Below, piece after piece: positions 34,300 through 43,201 of a stretch of DNA of 64,000 nucleotides. The number at the start of each line of letters is the position of its first letter. Within the stretch, counting starts at the first letter, position 1. Location of the stretch: contig JAFXZF010000049.1 of the NCBI GenBank assembly GCA_017541365.1, positions 20,099-84,098 on the forward strand. Reading direction: 5' to 3'. Made by a program: the position numbers and the translations under genes. Under the pieces are notes generated by a model. That model worked only from the letters and a program-made list of their open reading frames with translations. It was not told the DNA's origin and made no database searches. Source of the stretch: Prevotella sp. (GTDB lineage Bacteria > Bacteroidota > Bacteroidia > Bacteroidales > Bacteroidaceae).

Positions 34300-35253
34300 A
34301 TGTACTCAATGAGGAAATATAATTACTATATACTTAATTATCTGCGTGGACTACTCCCGCGAACTATAACCCAGCATATGCTTGGCTTTAGGCTGAAGGA
34401 GTATGAGCGCTTGTCTGATGCAGAAAAACAACAGGTAGGGGAAAGGGTTGATTATTACATGAAGATTAACACTCCGTTCTCCGTCCCACAAATCAATGTG
34501 GCACTGAGAGATTTCACTCTAAAAAAATGCAAGTTGAAGGAACTCAAGGCAGATGAGCCTTGCGGCTATATACACAGCACCCACTTCTATGACATCTACG
34601 AGTACAGTCGCTACTTTCCTGATGACATGCGCTTCTCATACACATCGGGCGATGTGTGGTACAATCTCCAAGAGCCTGGCATATGCAAGAGTCGCCCACT
34701 GAAGGATGGTAACGAGAATAATGTTTTACTAAAACTTAACAAACTTAGGCACTTCAAGTGGGTTAACGACCCGTACTCTTGGGAAGAAAAAAAGTGTAGG
34801 ATATTGTTTAGGGGAGTGACAGACAATAAGCCTAGAAGACAGGCTTTTATTGACATATGGAAAGACCACGAATGGACAGACCTAACGGGCAGCCCCCTGA
34901 CGCTGAAGGAACACCTCACATCAAGGTACATTATGGCATTAGAAGGAAATGACGTGGCAACAAACCTTAAATGGGTTATGTCATCCAATTCAGTCGCCGT
35001 TATGCCTCAGCCCACATGTGAGACATGGTTTATGGAGGGTAAGCTTATACCTGATTATCACTACATACTGATAAAGAATGACTATAGCGACCTAATAGAG
35101 AAAATATCATATTATGAGAACCATCCCGACGATGCGAAGGCTATAGTCAAGCATGCTCACGAGTGGGTGAAGCAATTCAGAAACGAGAGACGGGAAGATT
35201 TAATCTCCTTAATGGTTTTGGAGAAGTATTTCCGTATGAGTGGCCAGATGTAG
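34300..35253 (+). CDS. Glycosyltransferase family 90 (CAP10/LpsA-like)
   Basis: A 317-residue protein of the GT90/CAP10 type. It has the donor-binding region CRILFRGVTDNKPRRQAFIDIW, then LTSRYIMALEGNDVATNLKWVMSS-like sequence and EGKLIPDYHYILIKNDYSDL, all typical of LPS-core xylosyl/glucosyl transferases of this family. It has no signal peptide. The 3' end overlaps the convergent GT2 gene by 45 bp. Confidence 0.88.
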   Translation: MYSMRKYNYYILNYLRGLLPRTITQHMLGFRLKEYERLSDAEKQQVGERVDYYMKINTPFSVPQINVALRDFTLKKCKLKELKADEPCGYIHSTHFYDIYEYSRYFPDDMRFSYTSGDVWYNLQEPGICKSRPLKDGNENNVLLKLNKLRHFKWVNDPYSWEEKKCRILFRGVTDNKPRRQAFIDIWKDHEWTDLTGSPLTLKEHLTSRYIMALEGNDVATNLKWVMSSNSVAVMPQPTCETWFMEGKLIPDYHYILIKNDYSDLIEKISYYENHPDDAKAIVKHAHEWVKQFRNERREDLISLMVLEKYFRMSGQM

Positions 35254-36111
35254 TTGGTGTTTGTCTATAAAAAAAACACATACAACGAAAACAATACATG
35301 TCAGCAATATACCCAATACAAGAAAAATGACGAATAAGTTATGGTATTTTTCTTTCTTTCGTGACAAACGTACCACCTGCTCTGTGTTGCCTATCCATTG
35401 AGCTGTTTTTTTTATGTCTTTGCTATATATCTCCGGATGATTCAATATTATCTGTAGCCTTGCTTCTGCTACAGTCTCAGGAGACATATCGGTTCTGCTA
35501 TTTTCATGTTGACGATAGAAAAACAATGTTTCTGGAATACAATACACTTCGTCGTTTTCATTTAACATGGAAAGAAAAAAGTCCCAATCCTCAAAAATAG
35601 CCTTCATGTTAGAATTGTATCCCCGAGTCCTATTATAGTCTTCACGACGATATATTGCTGAACAAAATATGCAGTTATTATATATGAACTCGCAATATTT
35701 ATATGCTGGAAGTTCCCAGTGTTTATTCACCGAGCCAAAGAAATCAGCCTGACAATAGACAATTTTTGTATTAGGATGTTTATCAAAATGTTCTATTGCC
35801 TTTTCTATGTATGTCGGAGCTATTATATCGTCAGCATCGAGCGCAAGGATATACTCTCCTTGACTCATTGAGATAGCCTCATTACGAGCTATAGCAATCC
35901 CCTCATTTTTCTTGTCAATATACTTTATTCGATTGTCTGCTTCTGAGTATTTCTTAATTAGACTGAAACTATTGTCGATAGAGCCGTCATTTACTATTAT
36001 GCACTCCCATTGTTTGAAAGTTTGAGAAAAAATGGACTGTACTGTCTCTGACAACCATTTTGCGCCATTGAAGCAGGGTATTACAATGGATATTCTTATT
36101 CTGTCTGACAT
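35209..36111 (-). CDS. Glycosyltransferase family 2 with C-terminal membrane helix
   Basis: A 300-residue GT2 enzyme with SIVIPCFNGAKWLSETV at the start and the metal-binding ALDADD near residue 97. The C-terminus has a single hydrophobic helix (about 264-286) that would tether it to the inner membrane. The sugar is unknown. It is 8 bp downstream of another glycosyltransferase gene. Its last 15 codons are antisense to the end of the GT90 gene. Confidence 0.88.
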   Translation of the reverse strand: MSDRIRISIVIPCFNGAKWLSETVQSIFSQTFKQWECIIVNDGSIDNSFSLIKKYSEADNRIKYIDKKNEGIAIARNEAISMSQGEYILALDADDIIAPTYIEKAIEHFDKHPNTKIVYCQADFFGSVNKHWELPAYKYCEFIYNNCIFCSAIYRREDYNRTRGYNSNMKAIFEDWDFFLSMLNENDEVYCIPETLFFYRQHENSRTDMSPETVAEARLQIILNHPEIYSKDIKKTAQWIGNTEQVVRLSRKKEKYHNLFVIFLVLGILLTCIVFVVCVFFIDKHQLHLATHTEILLQNH

Positions 36112-36119
36112 TGCGAAAA

Positions 36120-37046
36120 CTATTGCTGATAATTATATTTCAATAATCCTCTGTAGATACGCGCTATATAGACATCAAGCCAATTATTAAAACAACGCAG
36201 GAAAGTGTTTTTCTTGTGCATATAGACCACCTCCATTATTCCTGTGATATAACACTTCTTTCCACGTAATATAATGTCGCTATGGAAAGGCAGATGTTCA
36301 CACATGGCAGCTCCGCATTCCTTTAGCTCCTTATTTTGCATCACCTTGTAGTGTAGGTCTTTTATAACGTTCCACTTATACACGGCGAGACCATTGAAGG
36401 CCGAGCGACAAGAAGCAAACTTCTGCTTACGCACCAACTCCTCTGCTGTCCATGCTGAAACCAGATGACACTGATGAGAGATAACCCATCTACCCATCTC
36501 TTCGGGTTTACTTCCTTCTGGGAAAAAGGCATAGGCATCATATTGGAAATTAGCAGGATAGTCTGTTCCGTCAGGATTAGAATAATAGAGGTGGCCACTC
36601 GCACATAATGCTCCCCAGTCATCAGGAGCCTTTTTCATCGCCTCTACGACAGATTTTGGGGAAAAAGACTCTATATCTACGTCCAGGAAACAAAAATAAT
36701 CTGGCAAAAACCTTTTGTTGACCTCTTCCAACACTCTATTTCTGAAACCCGCCATTTTCTGTATGCGCCATTCACTTTTCGATGGTTTCAGTATGTATTT
36801 GCTTTTCTTTGGTATAGTAACTTGTTTCAAATCTTCACATATGGCAACTACATTACCATTGTTCTCCGCCCACTGCATAATGCACTCTTTCGTACCGTCA
36901 GTACTGTCATTTTCATATACTATGACATGATACTCTTTGAACATACCCCCCAATTCTTCTATGCGAGATATGTTGTTTCGGAGTCCATCTATACAATTCC
37001 TTGCGAGAACGCCTATAACCAATGTCGAAGTTTCGATATTCATCAT
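36120..37046 (-). CDS. GT-A-fold glycosyltransferase, CAP59-like
   Basis: A 308-residue cytoplasmic protein. The beginning LVIGVLARNCIDGLRNNISR and the segment VYENDSTDGT with a DxD-type CFLDVDIE are those of a GT-A glycosyltransferase and resemble the fungal CAP59/alpha-1,3-mannosyltransferase (GT69) group. The assignment to GT69 is a guess. Two in-frame ATGs (37046 and 37043) lie right at the predicted transcription start, so the mRNA may be leaderless. Confidence 0.75.
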   Translation of the reverse strand: MMNIETSTLVIGVLARNCIDGLRNNISRIEELGGMFKEYHVIVYENDSTDGTKECIMQWAENNGNVVAICEDLKQVTIPKKSKYILKPSKSEWRIQKMAGFRNRVLEEVNKRFLPDYFCFLDVDIESFSPKSVVEAMKKAPDDWGALCASGHLYYSNPDGTDYPANFQYDAYAFFPEGSKPEEMGRWVISHQCHLVSAWTAEELVRKQKFASCRSAFNGLAVYKWNVIKDLHYKVMQNKELKECGAAMCEHLPFHSDIILRGKKCYITGIMEVVYMHKKNTFLRCFNNWLDVYIARIYRGLLKYNYQQ

Positions 37047-37053
37047 TTCAGTG

Positions 37054-37085
37054 CAAAGATACTGATTTTAATTATATTGGGCAAA
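37054..37085 (-). promoter_or_regulatory. Promoter of the CAP59-like and GT2 gene pair
   Basis: Minus-strand TTTG (37082-37085), a 20-bp spacer, then TATCTTTG (37054-37061). The box ends only 7 bp before the first ATG. Confidence 0.8.
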
Positions 37086-37089
37086 TATT

Positions 37090-37120
37090 TTTGTCAGTTC
37101 GACTATTTTTATTAACTTTG
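37090..37120 (+). promoter_or_regulatory. Promoter of the StrF-like glycosyltransferase gene
   Basis: TTTG (37090-37093), a 19-bp spacer, then TAACTTTG (37113-37120). It is divergent from the promoter at 37054-37085, with the -33 boxes almost touching. Confidence 0.8.
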
Positions 37121-37154
37121 CAGACAATAGATTTTCATAAAAAGAACTCATTAG

Positions 37155-38213
37155 ATGTTATCACTCATTATTTGTTCCGTCAACAAGATAACGCCGCAAT
37201 GGCTGACAGACAATATCAAGGATACTGTCGGCACAGAATATGAAATCATACATATTGACAATTCGGAAAACAAGTATTGTATGTGCTCAGCATACAACGA
37301 AGGTGTCAAGAGAGCCAAGGGTGACATACTCTGTTTTATGCATGAAGACATAAGATATTACTCTCGTGACTGGGGCAAGAACGTTGAGAAACACATGCTC
37401 ACAAATTCCCATGTATCCATGCTTGGTGTCTTTGGCTCTAAGGTTGTTCCCTGTGACTATGATTTTCGCTTCTCTGGATTTACGACGGGGCATCTTGTAC
37501 AACGTTTTGTACGAGTGACAGACCCTCAAGAGTATGTATTAGATGGAGTGCATTGGGATGTCAACGGTCCTTTGGAAGAAGTTGCGATGGTAGATGGTTG
37601 CTGGTTCTGCATCAAAGCATCACTCTTCAAGGGAGAGGACGCAATAAAGTTTGACGAGAAGACATTTGACTCTTTTCACCTCTATGACTGTGACATATGT
37701 ATGCAGGTAAACAAAAAAGGAGGTGGCATATATATCGTTTCAGATATTGTATTGGAGCATTTCTCCGAGGGAATCTTTGCTAATGGATACCCCGACGGAA
37801 TAATAAAATTCCTCGACAAATGGAAAAGCAATCTCCCATACTGCATAGATGGCATGAAAATGGAGGACTGTCAAGAGCGTTTGAATAAGGGAAAGGCTTA
37901 TTATGAAAAAATCTTGGTGCGAGACAGTAAAATTGCAAAACTTAGAAGCTATTATGCAGCAAAGAGAGCAGGAGAGAACGTTGTCCCTCTGACAGAAGAG
38001 GGCAGAAAAGCATTGCAGATGCTGGAGTTCAGATATGCGAAAATTGCTGTAAAATATGCACCTAATTTTGCAGAGGCAAGCAAGGCATTTAGTGTATTCC
38101 CCAATCTGCCGATGTTTGGAAAGCACAGCAAAACTAAGATTTTACTAAAACTGCTTTACTATCAGTATTTGAATACACGCAGAAAAAAAGAAAGAAACCA
38201 ATTGTTGGGTTGA
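37155..38213 (+). CDS. StrF-like glycosyltransferase
   Basis: A 352-residue cytoplasmic protein. The N-terminus (LSLIICSVNKITPQWLTDNI, then NSENKYCMCSAYNEGVKRA and GDILCFMHEDIRYYS) matches the streptomycin-biosynthesis StrF-type GT-A domain found in many capsule and LPS clusters. The C-terminal 80 residues are helical and basic. The sugar is unknown. It precedes the aminotransferase gene on the same strand (48-bp spacer). Confidence 0.8.
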   Translation: MLSLIICSVNKITPQWLTDNIKDTVGTEYEIIHIDNSENKYCMCSAYNEGVKRAKGDILCFMHEDIRYYSRDWGKNVEKHMLTNSHVSMLGVFGSKVVPCDYDFRFSGFTTGHLVQRFVRVTDPQEYVLDGVHWDVNGPLEEVAMVDGCWFCIKASLFKGEDAIKFDEKTFDSFHLYDCDICMQVNKKGGGIYIVSDIVLEHFSEGIFANGYPDGIIKFLDKWKSNLPYCIDGMKMEDCQERLNKGKAYYEKILVRDSKIAKLRSYYAAKRAGENVVPLTEEGRKALQMLEFRYAKIAVKYAPNFAEASKAFSVFPNLPMFGKHSKTKILLKLLYYQYLNTRRKKERNQLLG

Positions 38214-38261
38214 CAAGAAAAAAATGAACATTTTATTAAAAAAATCAACAGGACAGAATCA

Positions 38262-39389
38262 ATGATACTATTTAACAAGCCATATTGTTCGGGACACGAA
38301 TTGAAATATATGGCAGAGGTGTGCAAATCAACGACAATGTCAGGCAACGGCACCTATACCAAACTCTGCCACAAATTCTTCGAAGAGCGCTACGGCTTCC
38401 GCAAATGTCTGCTATGCACATCGGGTACCGATGCCCTTGAGATGTGCGCCATGCTATGCGAGGTCGGCCCTGGCGATGAAGTCATCGTACCGTCATATAC
38501 CTTTGTTTCTACAGCTTTGGCTTTTCTCCGTGAGGGAGCATATGTAAGATTTGCCGATAGTGGCAAGGAGAACCCCAATATCACAGCCGACACCATACGT
38601 CCGCTCATCAACGAGAAGACCAAGGTCATCTGCGTAGTCCACTATGCCGGCGTAGCATGCGACATGGATTCCATTATGAGTCTTGCAGAGGAACACAAGC
38701 TCATCGTTGTGGAAGATGCAGCACAGGCTGTTGACTCATACTATAAGGGACGTCCACTCGGCGGCATAGGACATTTGGCAGCATTCTCCTTCCACGAGAC
38801 AAAAAACATCAGTTGTGGCGAGGGGGGCATGCTTGTAGTCAACGATGAGCGCTTCGTGCGCCGCTCCGAGATACTGTGGGAGAAGGGCACCAACCGTGCC
38901 GAATTCTATCGTGGTATGGTCAACAAATACGGATGGTGCGACATGGGTTCATCCTTCTTGCCTTCCGAATTTAATGCCGCCTTCCTTTGGGCACAACTTG
39001 AGCAGATGGATGACATACAGGGATGGCGCAAGCACATATGGGAACGCTATGACGAGGCCCTGCGAGGCAAAGAACTGACTCATGGCATCAAGGTGATGCC
39101 CGCTCTACCCGATTACGCCACCAACAATGCCCACATGTACTATCTCCTCTGCCCTACCCTCGAGGTCAGAACTCAGTTCATGAAGTACCTATACAACAAT
39201 GGTGTGCAGACCACTTTCCACTATCTGCCACTTCACTCCAGTACTTACTATAAAGACAAACATGACGGCAGAGAACTCCCTGAGTGCGACCGCTATAGCG
39301 ACACCCTCGTGCGTCTGCCTTTGTATCAAGAAATGACCGACAATGATATAGACAAGATTACAAATCTTATACTAACATATAAAAATTAG
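38262..39389 (+). CDS. wecE: dTDP-4-amino-4,6-dideoxygalactose transaminase
   Basis: A PLP aminotransferase of the DegT/DnrJ/EryC1/StrS group that makes dTDP-4-amino-4,6-dideoxy-D-galactose from the 4-keto-6-deoxy sugar. The 375 residues resemble E. coli WecE/RffA closely along the length: PGDEVIVPSYTFVSTALAF, VVHYAGVACDMDSIM, EDAAQ (D152), and the PLP lysine K181 in FSFHETKN, followed by EKGTNRAEFYRG and TTFHYLPLHS. No rmlA, rmlB or acetyltransferase gene is in the window. It implies an amino-dideoxy sugar in the surface glycan. Confidence 0.92.
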   Translation: MILFNKPYCSGHELKYMAEVCKSTTMSGNGTYTKLCHKFFEERYGFRKCLLCTSGTDALEMCAMLCEVGPGDEVIVPSYTFVSTALAFLREGAYVRFADSGKENPNITADTIRPLINEKTKVICVVHYAGVACDMDSIMSLAEEHKLIVVEDAAQAVDSYYKGRPLGGIGHLAAFSFHETKNISCGEGGMLVVNDERFVRRSEILWEKGTNRAEFYRGMVNKYGWCDMGSSFLPSEFNAAFLWAQLEQMDDIQGWRKHIWERYDEALRGKELTHGIKVMPALPDYATNNAHMYYLLCPTLEVRTQFMKYLYNNGVQTTFHYLPLHSSTYYKDKHDGRELPECDRYSDTLVRLPLYQEMTDNDIDKITNLILTYKN

Positions 39390-39427
39390 CACCATATTCG
39401 GTACCAAATACATGTATGTGCAGATGG

Positions 39428-40276
39428 TTATAGGTCGTTGATACGACGAAACCAGTAATTGAAGGTGTTGAATGATTCCAAATGGAATTGTTCAACATCT
39501 TTTTTATCCATACGATAGAACGGCACGTCCCTGTACATCGAAGCCACAAGAGAATAAGTACTTGGTGGACCGATGATATAGTCGCACTGTGAGAGCATGT
39601 ATAGGTCTTCAATGGCATTACCGCGTAGCAGGTGGATGCTTACATTGGTACATGCGGAGGTGATGAAACTCTCGGCACGGATGGCAGGATCGTTGGACGA
39701 GAGATAGACGTGGCACTCTCTGTCGGGAAACATGGACGCGAACTTCGCTATATGCTCTGCGTAAACCTCATCGTCATAATAGTACACTCCGCCTGCCCAG
39801 TCCTTGTAGTCACCCCTGCGTATGTGGACGCCGAGGCGCAGGATGCTGTCCTTATTCTGTGCCGCACTTTCGCACTCTGCCATTCTCTGACGCACGGGGG
39901 CCGCATACTTCTCGTTGACCGTGAACAGGTCACATATCTCCGACTTATACTTCTCAAAGAGGTCATAGAACCTCACGAACCATCCGCTGACCACGATGTG
40001 CCTGTGACGAAGCATCATCTGCTCAAGAGCCTTATGGTCACAGTCCCTGCGCTTGAAACTCGCAGTAGGTAGGAGGCGAAGTGCTGCCGCATACTTGGCA
40101 AAGAGATACAACGGAAAACTCACAAGGTCAGTGTTGTGTATCTTGAAGTAATCCTTGTATTTGTAACTGAAGCGCATGGAGACCACTTTCCTGCTGTGTT
40201 CCCTACCCCATGCATATACATGAGCAAACTGCAACAGATTGTTGCACATCTGACTTTTATCGCGAGCGAAAAGCAT
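39428..40276 (-). CDS. Glycosyltransferase family 11, alpha-1,2-fucosyltransferase-like
   Basis: A 282-residue enzyme with the GT11 donor motif GVHIRRGDYKDW, the N-terminal CNNLLQFAHVYAWG and the C-terminal SQCDYIIGPPSTYSLVASM. It probably adds fucose or a similar deoxyhexose to the surface glycan. I chose the ATG at 40276 because the family's start motif follows at once and the upstream gene stops at 40299. The longer frame to 40411 would add 45 residues that overlap that gene and look unlike the family. Confidence 0.85.
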   Translation of the reverse strand: MLFARDKSQMCNNLLQFAHVYAWGREHSRKVVSMRFSYKYKDYFKIHNTDLVSFPLYLFAKYAAALRLLPTASFKRRDCDHKALEQMMLRHRHIVVSGWFVRFYDLFEKYKSEICDLFTVNEKYAAPVRQRMAECESAAQNKDSILRLGVHIRRGDYKDWAGGVYYYDDEVYAEHIAKFASMFPDRECHVYLSSNDPAIRAESFITSACTNVSIHLLRGNAIEDLYMLSQCDYIIGPPSTYSLVASMYRDVPFYRMDKKDVEQFHLESFNTFNYWFRRINDL

Positions 40277-40298
40277 TTTCTTTGTGAAATTAATGGAG

Positions 40299-42248
40299 TT
40301 AGGGGACAAGCACGAGTCGGAAACCCGTATTAACCCAACGGCGGCGAGTATCGAACATATAGCGGTTGGTGATGCGAGAATAGCGTGGAGAGTTGTTGTA
40401 GCCGCCACCACGAATAACGTGGAACCAACTATGTTTTTTGTTGCATGGGTTTATCTGGGTATCAGCGGAATACCTACCGTAGTAGTCCTCACACCACTCC
40501 CATACGTTGCCCGACATATCGTAGAGCCCGAGTTCATTTGGGCGTTTCTTCTTTACCTCCACATGACCATCCCACTGCACACACTCATCGCCTATCCATC
40601 CGCACTCAAAAATATCATTGCTGCCAGCGTAGAGGTAGCCTCTGGACTTACGTCCTCCGCGTGCGGCATATTCCCACTCTGCCTCTGTGGGCAAGCGAAA
40701 GTTCAGGTGGGTAATGGCATTGAGCTTCTTGATAAACTCTTGGCAATCTTCGTAGGTGACATAGTCAACTGGCTGCTTGGCACCCTTTATCTTACACTTA
40801 TTCTTGCCCATGACGGCTTCCCAAACATCCTGCGTCATTTCCGTTTCACCGATGTAGAAACTGTTTACCACTACACGATGACGAGGCATCTCGTCAGCAT
40901 CGGCGAGGGTGTCGCCTGGCTGTGTTCCCATCATGTAACTACCTCCCTGCACATACTTCATAATGAAATGACTGTCACCAACCTTTATCACACGCTGTAC
41001 AGGGCGTGCCTGACCACTCTGAGCAGATATAGTCAGGGGCACGAGGAACAGCAACAGGGATGTAGCGACTGTCTTGCCATACTCCTTGAGGTATGCAGCA
41101 TGGGGTTCGATAGCCCACCACAGTACCCTCACCCAACAGAGGGCATAGGTATAAACGTCGAGCCAATAGGTTTCGTGAATGTATTCGTGCAACCAACGAG
41201 GACACAGAACATCTGTAGGCAGGATGCCGAAGTTGACCACCAGCGACCAGAAGAGCACCCAGTCATACCACTTACGGCGGGGCTGTAGCCAAAATGCCAT
41301 AACGTAGCCTGGGAAGGATATGATATAAGTATGCGTCTCAGGGCAGTCGCTGAAGAGTATGATAAATCCTGACAGCACCGCCATAGAGCAGGCACGGAAA
41401 TAGAGGTTAGTCCATCGCTTGTAATTAGCGAAGAAACCTATGGCAAGCAACAACAGGAGGCCTCCTTGAACAAGACGGTAGTTGGGCAACAGGAAGGGCT
41501 TCAGCCCACGGGCAAAGAGGATGCCCACGAAGTCGCTGTCACTGTGGTGGCTGCTTATCATATTGAGCATATCACTATAGAGGGACAGGGGATTGTCGAA
41601 GTTAAAATTGAGCAGAGGCAGGGCAAGCAACACGATGCCTATGACTATGGCATAGCCGAAGTTGCGCCACGTCTTGGGATAGCAGAAGAGAAGTGCCAGT
41701 TCGGCGCCGCCATACACCTTGGTGCAGGCAGAAATCATAATGAGCAGCACTGCCCAAAAGCCCTTGCCACGCTCCAGAAGGGAGAAGGCGAAGACAAAGA
41801 TGTAAGCCACTACCGTGTTGTACTGATAACAGAAGATAGCCTGCAACAATACTGGCAGGAGAAACCATATCATCCTGACACGATACTTCCAAAACTTCTG
41901 AGGCAACGTCCATATGGAGAGAAAAAACAGACTATAGTTTGCCACATTCCATACGTAGGGGCCTAACCACCATGGCAATACGAAAATAGGGGCAAACAGC
42001 ATGCTGAACACTGGGGTATATAGGAAGTATATCTCGTGGGCATAGGCATACTCTAAAGTATATTCCGAGATACCCTCAAGGAACATGCGCGTAGAGTCCT
42101 GATAGTCATAGTAATTGGTGCATCTACCGCGGAACACCTCGAGTGAGGTAGCTATGAGTGTGATGAGCATACCAAACCAGAACACCGTTTGGGGTTTGCT
42201 GAGAAAATGCAGTATTCTTTCTTTATATGATGATGTTGTCGTAGCCAT
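40299..42248 (-). CDS. Fusion of a GT87-type membrane glycosyltransferase and an FGE-like (SUMF1) domain
   Basis: A 649-residue protein in two parts. Residues 1-385 are a multi-helix GT87-type (DUF2029) GT-C glycosyltransferase like the paralogue at 43202-44434 (shared LDVYTYALCWV versus LYPRAL-type ends). Residues 391-410 (GKTVATSLLLFLVPLTISAQ) look like a signal peptide with cleavage site, now internal. Residues 430-649 are a formylglycine-generating-enzyme-like domain (GGSYMMGTQPGD, HRVVVNSFYIGETEMT, LPTEAEWEYAARGG, GNVWEWCEDYYGRY, RGGGYNN, TGFRLVL). The FGE catalytic Cys position reads S624 (RYSRITNR), so true sulfatase activation is unlikely. The second half should be periplasmic. It could have arisen by loss of a stop between two genes. 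Confidence 0.85.
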   Translation of the reverse strand: MATTTSSYKERILHFLSKPQTVFWFGMLITLIATSLEVFRGRCTNYYDYQDSTRMFLEGISEYTLEYAYAHEIYFLYTPVFSMLFAPIFVLPWWLGPYVWNVANYSLFFLSIWTLPQKFWKYRVRMIWFLLPVLLQAIFCYQYNTVVAYIFVFAFSLLERGKGFWAVLLIMISACTKVYGGAELALLFCYPKTWRNFGYAIVIGIVLLALPLLNFNFDNPLSLYSDMLNMISSHHSDSDFVGILFARGLKPFLLPNYRLVQGGLLLLLAIGFFANYKRWTNLYFRACSMAVLSGFIILFSDCPETHTYIISFPGYVMAFWLQPRRKWYDWVLFWSLVVNFGILPTDVLCPRWLHEYIHETYWLDVYTYALCWVRVLWWAIEPHAAYLKEYGKTVATSLLLFLVPLTISAQSGQARPVQRVIKVGDSHFIMKYVQGGSYMMGTQPGDTLADADEMPRHRVVVNSFYIGETEMTQDVWEAVMGKNKCKIKGAKQPVDYVTYEDCQEFIKKLNAITHLNFRLPTEAEWEYAARGGRKSRGYLYAGSNDIFECGWIGDECVQWDGHVEVKKKRPNELGLYDMSGNVWEWCEDYYGRYSADTQINPCNKKHSWFHVIRGGGYNNSPRYSRITNRYMFDTRRRWVNTGFRLVLVP

Positions 42249-42263
42249 CTCGTGTGATAGTGG

Positions 42264-43187
42264 TTAGAAATTTATTTTGTCTCCTATGATGTACGTGGGT
42301 CTTCTCTTTACCTCATCAAAGATATAACCTATGTATGTCGCCATGATGCCAAGTACGGTGATAATGATGCCAGCAATGAACCACATACTGACAAAGAGGG
42401 TAAGCCAGCCGCTGACGTTGATGCCTGTTATCATAAAGTCTATGGCAAGGTAGAGTGCAAAGCATATAGCGAGCAAGGTAACTATTGTGCCTGCATAGAC
42501 AATCAGTCGCAATACCTTGGTGGAGAAGGCTATGGTGGTGGTAACGGCAAGGTCTATGCGCTTCAGCATGGAGTAGGATGACTCCTTACCGTCGGTCCTC
42601 TCGTCATGTGGCACTGCTACCTTTGCTATATTGAAACCCACCCACTTGTCCATCAGTGGATAGTAGCGCACGTAGTCGCCCATCTGCTTCATGGCATTGA
42701 CTACTTTACGATTGTATATGGCAAACTCCGCCACCGACTCGTCCTGCTTCGTATTGGTAAGGTAACCGATGAGTTTATTGAACATCTTGGAGCCCTCAGT
42801 CATGAAGAAAGAGTCTGGACGATCCTGTCTGCTCGCAAAGACAATGTCATAGCCTTCCTGTGCCTTGTCATATAACGAACGTATGTGGGACGGTGGATTC
42901 TGCAGGTCGCAGTCGAGTATCACAACCCATTCTCCCGTTGAGGCATCAAGTCCAGCATTGATGGCAGGCTGCTGTCCGAAGTTACGGCTGAGGAAGACAG
43001 CCTTCACATGTTTGTCCTTCTCACATATACCGCGTATTATCTCACGCGAGTTGTCAGGCGAGCCATCTTCTACAAGTATGATTTCGTAGTCAGCAGTTAT
43101 CTCACATGCTGCATCAGTACACTGCCTTACGAGTTCTTCTAAAAGTGTCGGTGCCCCATAGCAGGGACTTACTATTGATAGTACCAT
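42264..43187 (-). CDS. GtrB-like polyprenyl-phosphate glycosyltransferase (GT2)
   Basis: A 307-residue GT2 enzyme with two C-terminal membrane helices (about 223-250 and 262-292). It has LSIVSPCYGAPTLLEELV, LVEDGSPDNS, LSRNFGQQPAINAGL and the metal site LDCDLQNPP, as in GtrB and DPM1-like enzymes. These move a sugar from a nucleotide donor to undecaprenyl phosphate. The neighbouring GT87-type enzymes use just such lipid-linked sugars, so it may supply them. Confidence 0.9.
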   Translation of the reverse strand: MVLSIVSPCYGAPTLLEELVRQCTDAACEITADYEIILVEDGSPDNSREIIRGICEKDKHVKAVFLSRNFGQQPAINAGLDASTGEWVVILDCDLQNPPSHIRSLYDKAQEGYDIVFASRQDRPDSFFMTEGSKMFNKLIGYLTNTKQDESVAEFAIYNRKVVNAMKQMGDYVRYYPLMDKWVGFNIAKVAVPHDERTDGKESSYSMLKRIDLAVTTTIAFSTKVLRLIVYAGTIVTLLAICFALYLAIDFMITGINVSGWLTLFVSMWFIAGIIITVLGIMATYIGYIFDEVKRRPTYIIGDKINF

Positions 43188-43201
43188 TTGGAGATTAAAA
43201 T

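Noticed and set aside
40277..40411. Longer start for the GT11 protein
   Set aside because: The added 45 residues overlap the end of the fusion gene, and the family's start motif begins just after 40276.
40299..41078. A functional sulfatase-activating enzyme
   Set aside because: The catalytic Cys position is Ser, and the LTA-synthase-like enzyme in the cluster is not of the Cys-type sulfatase class.
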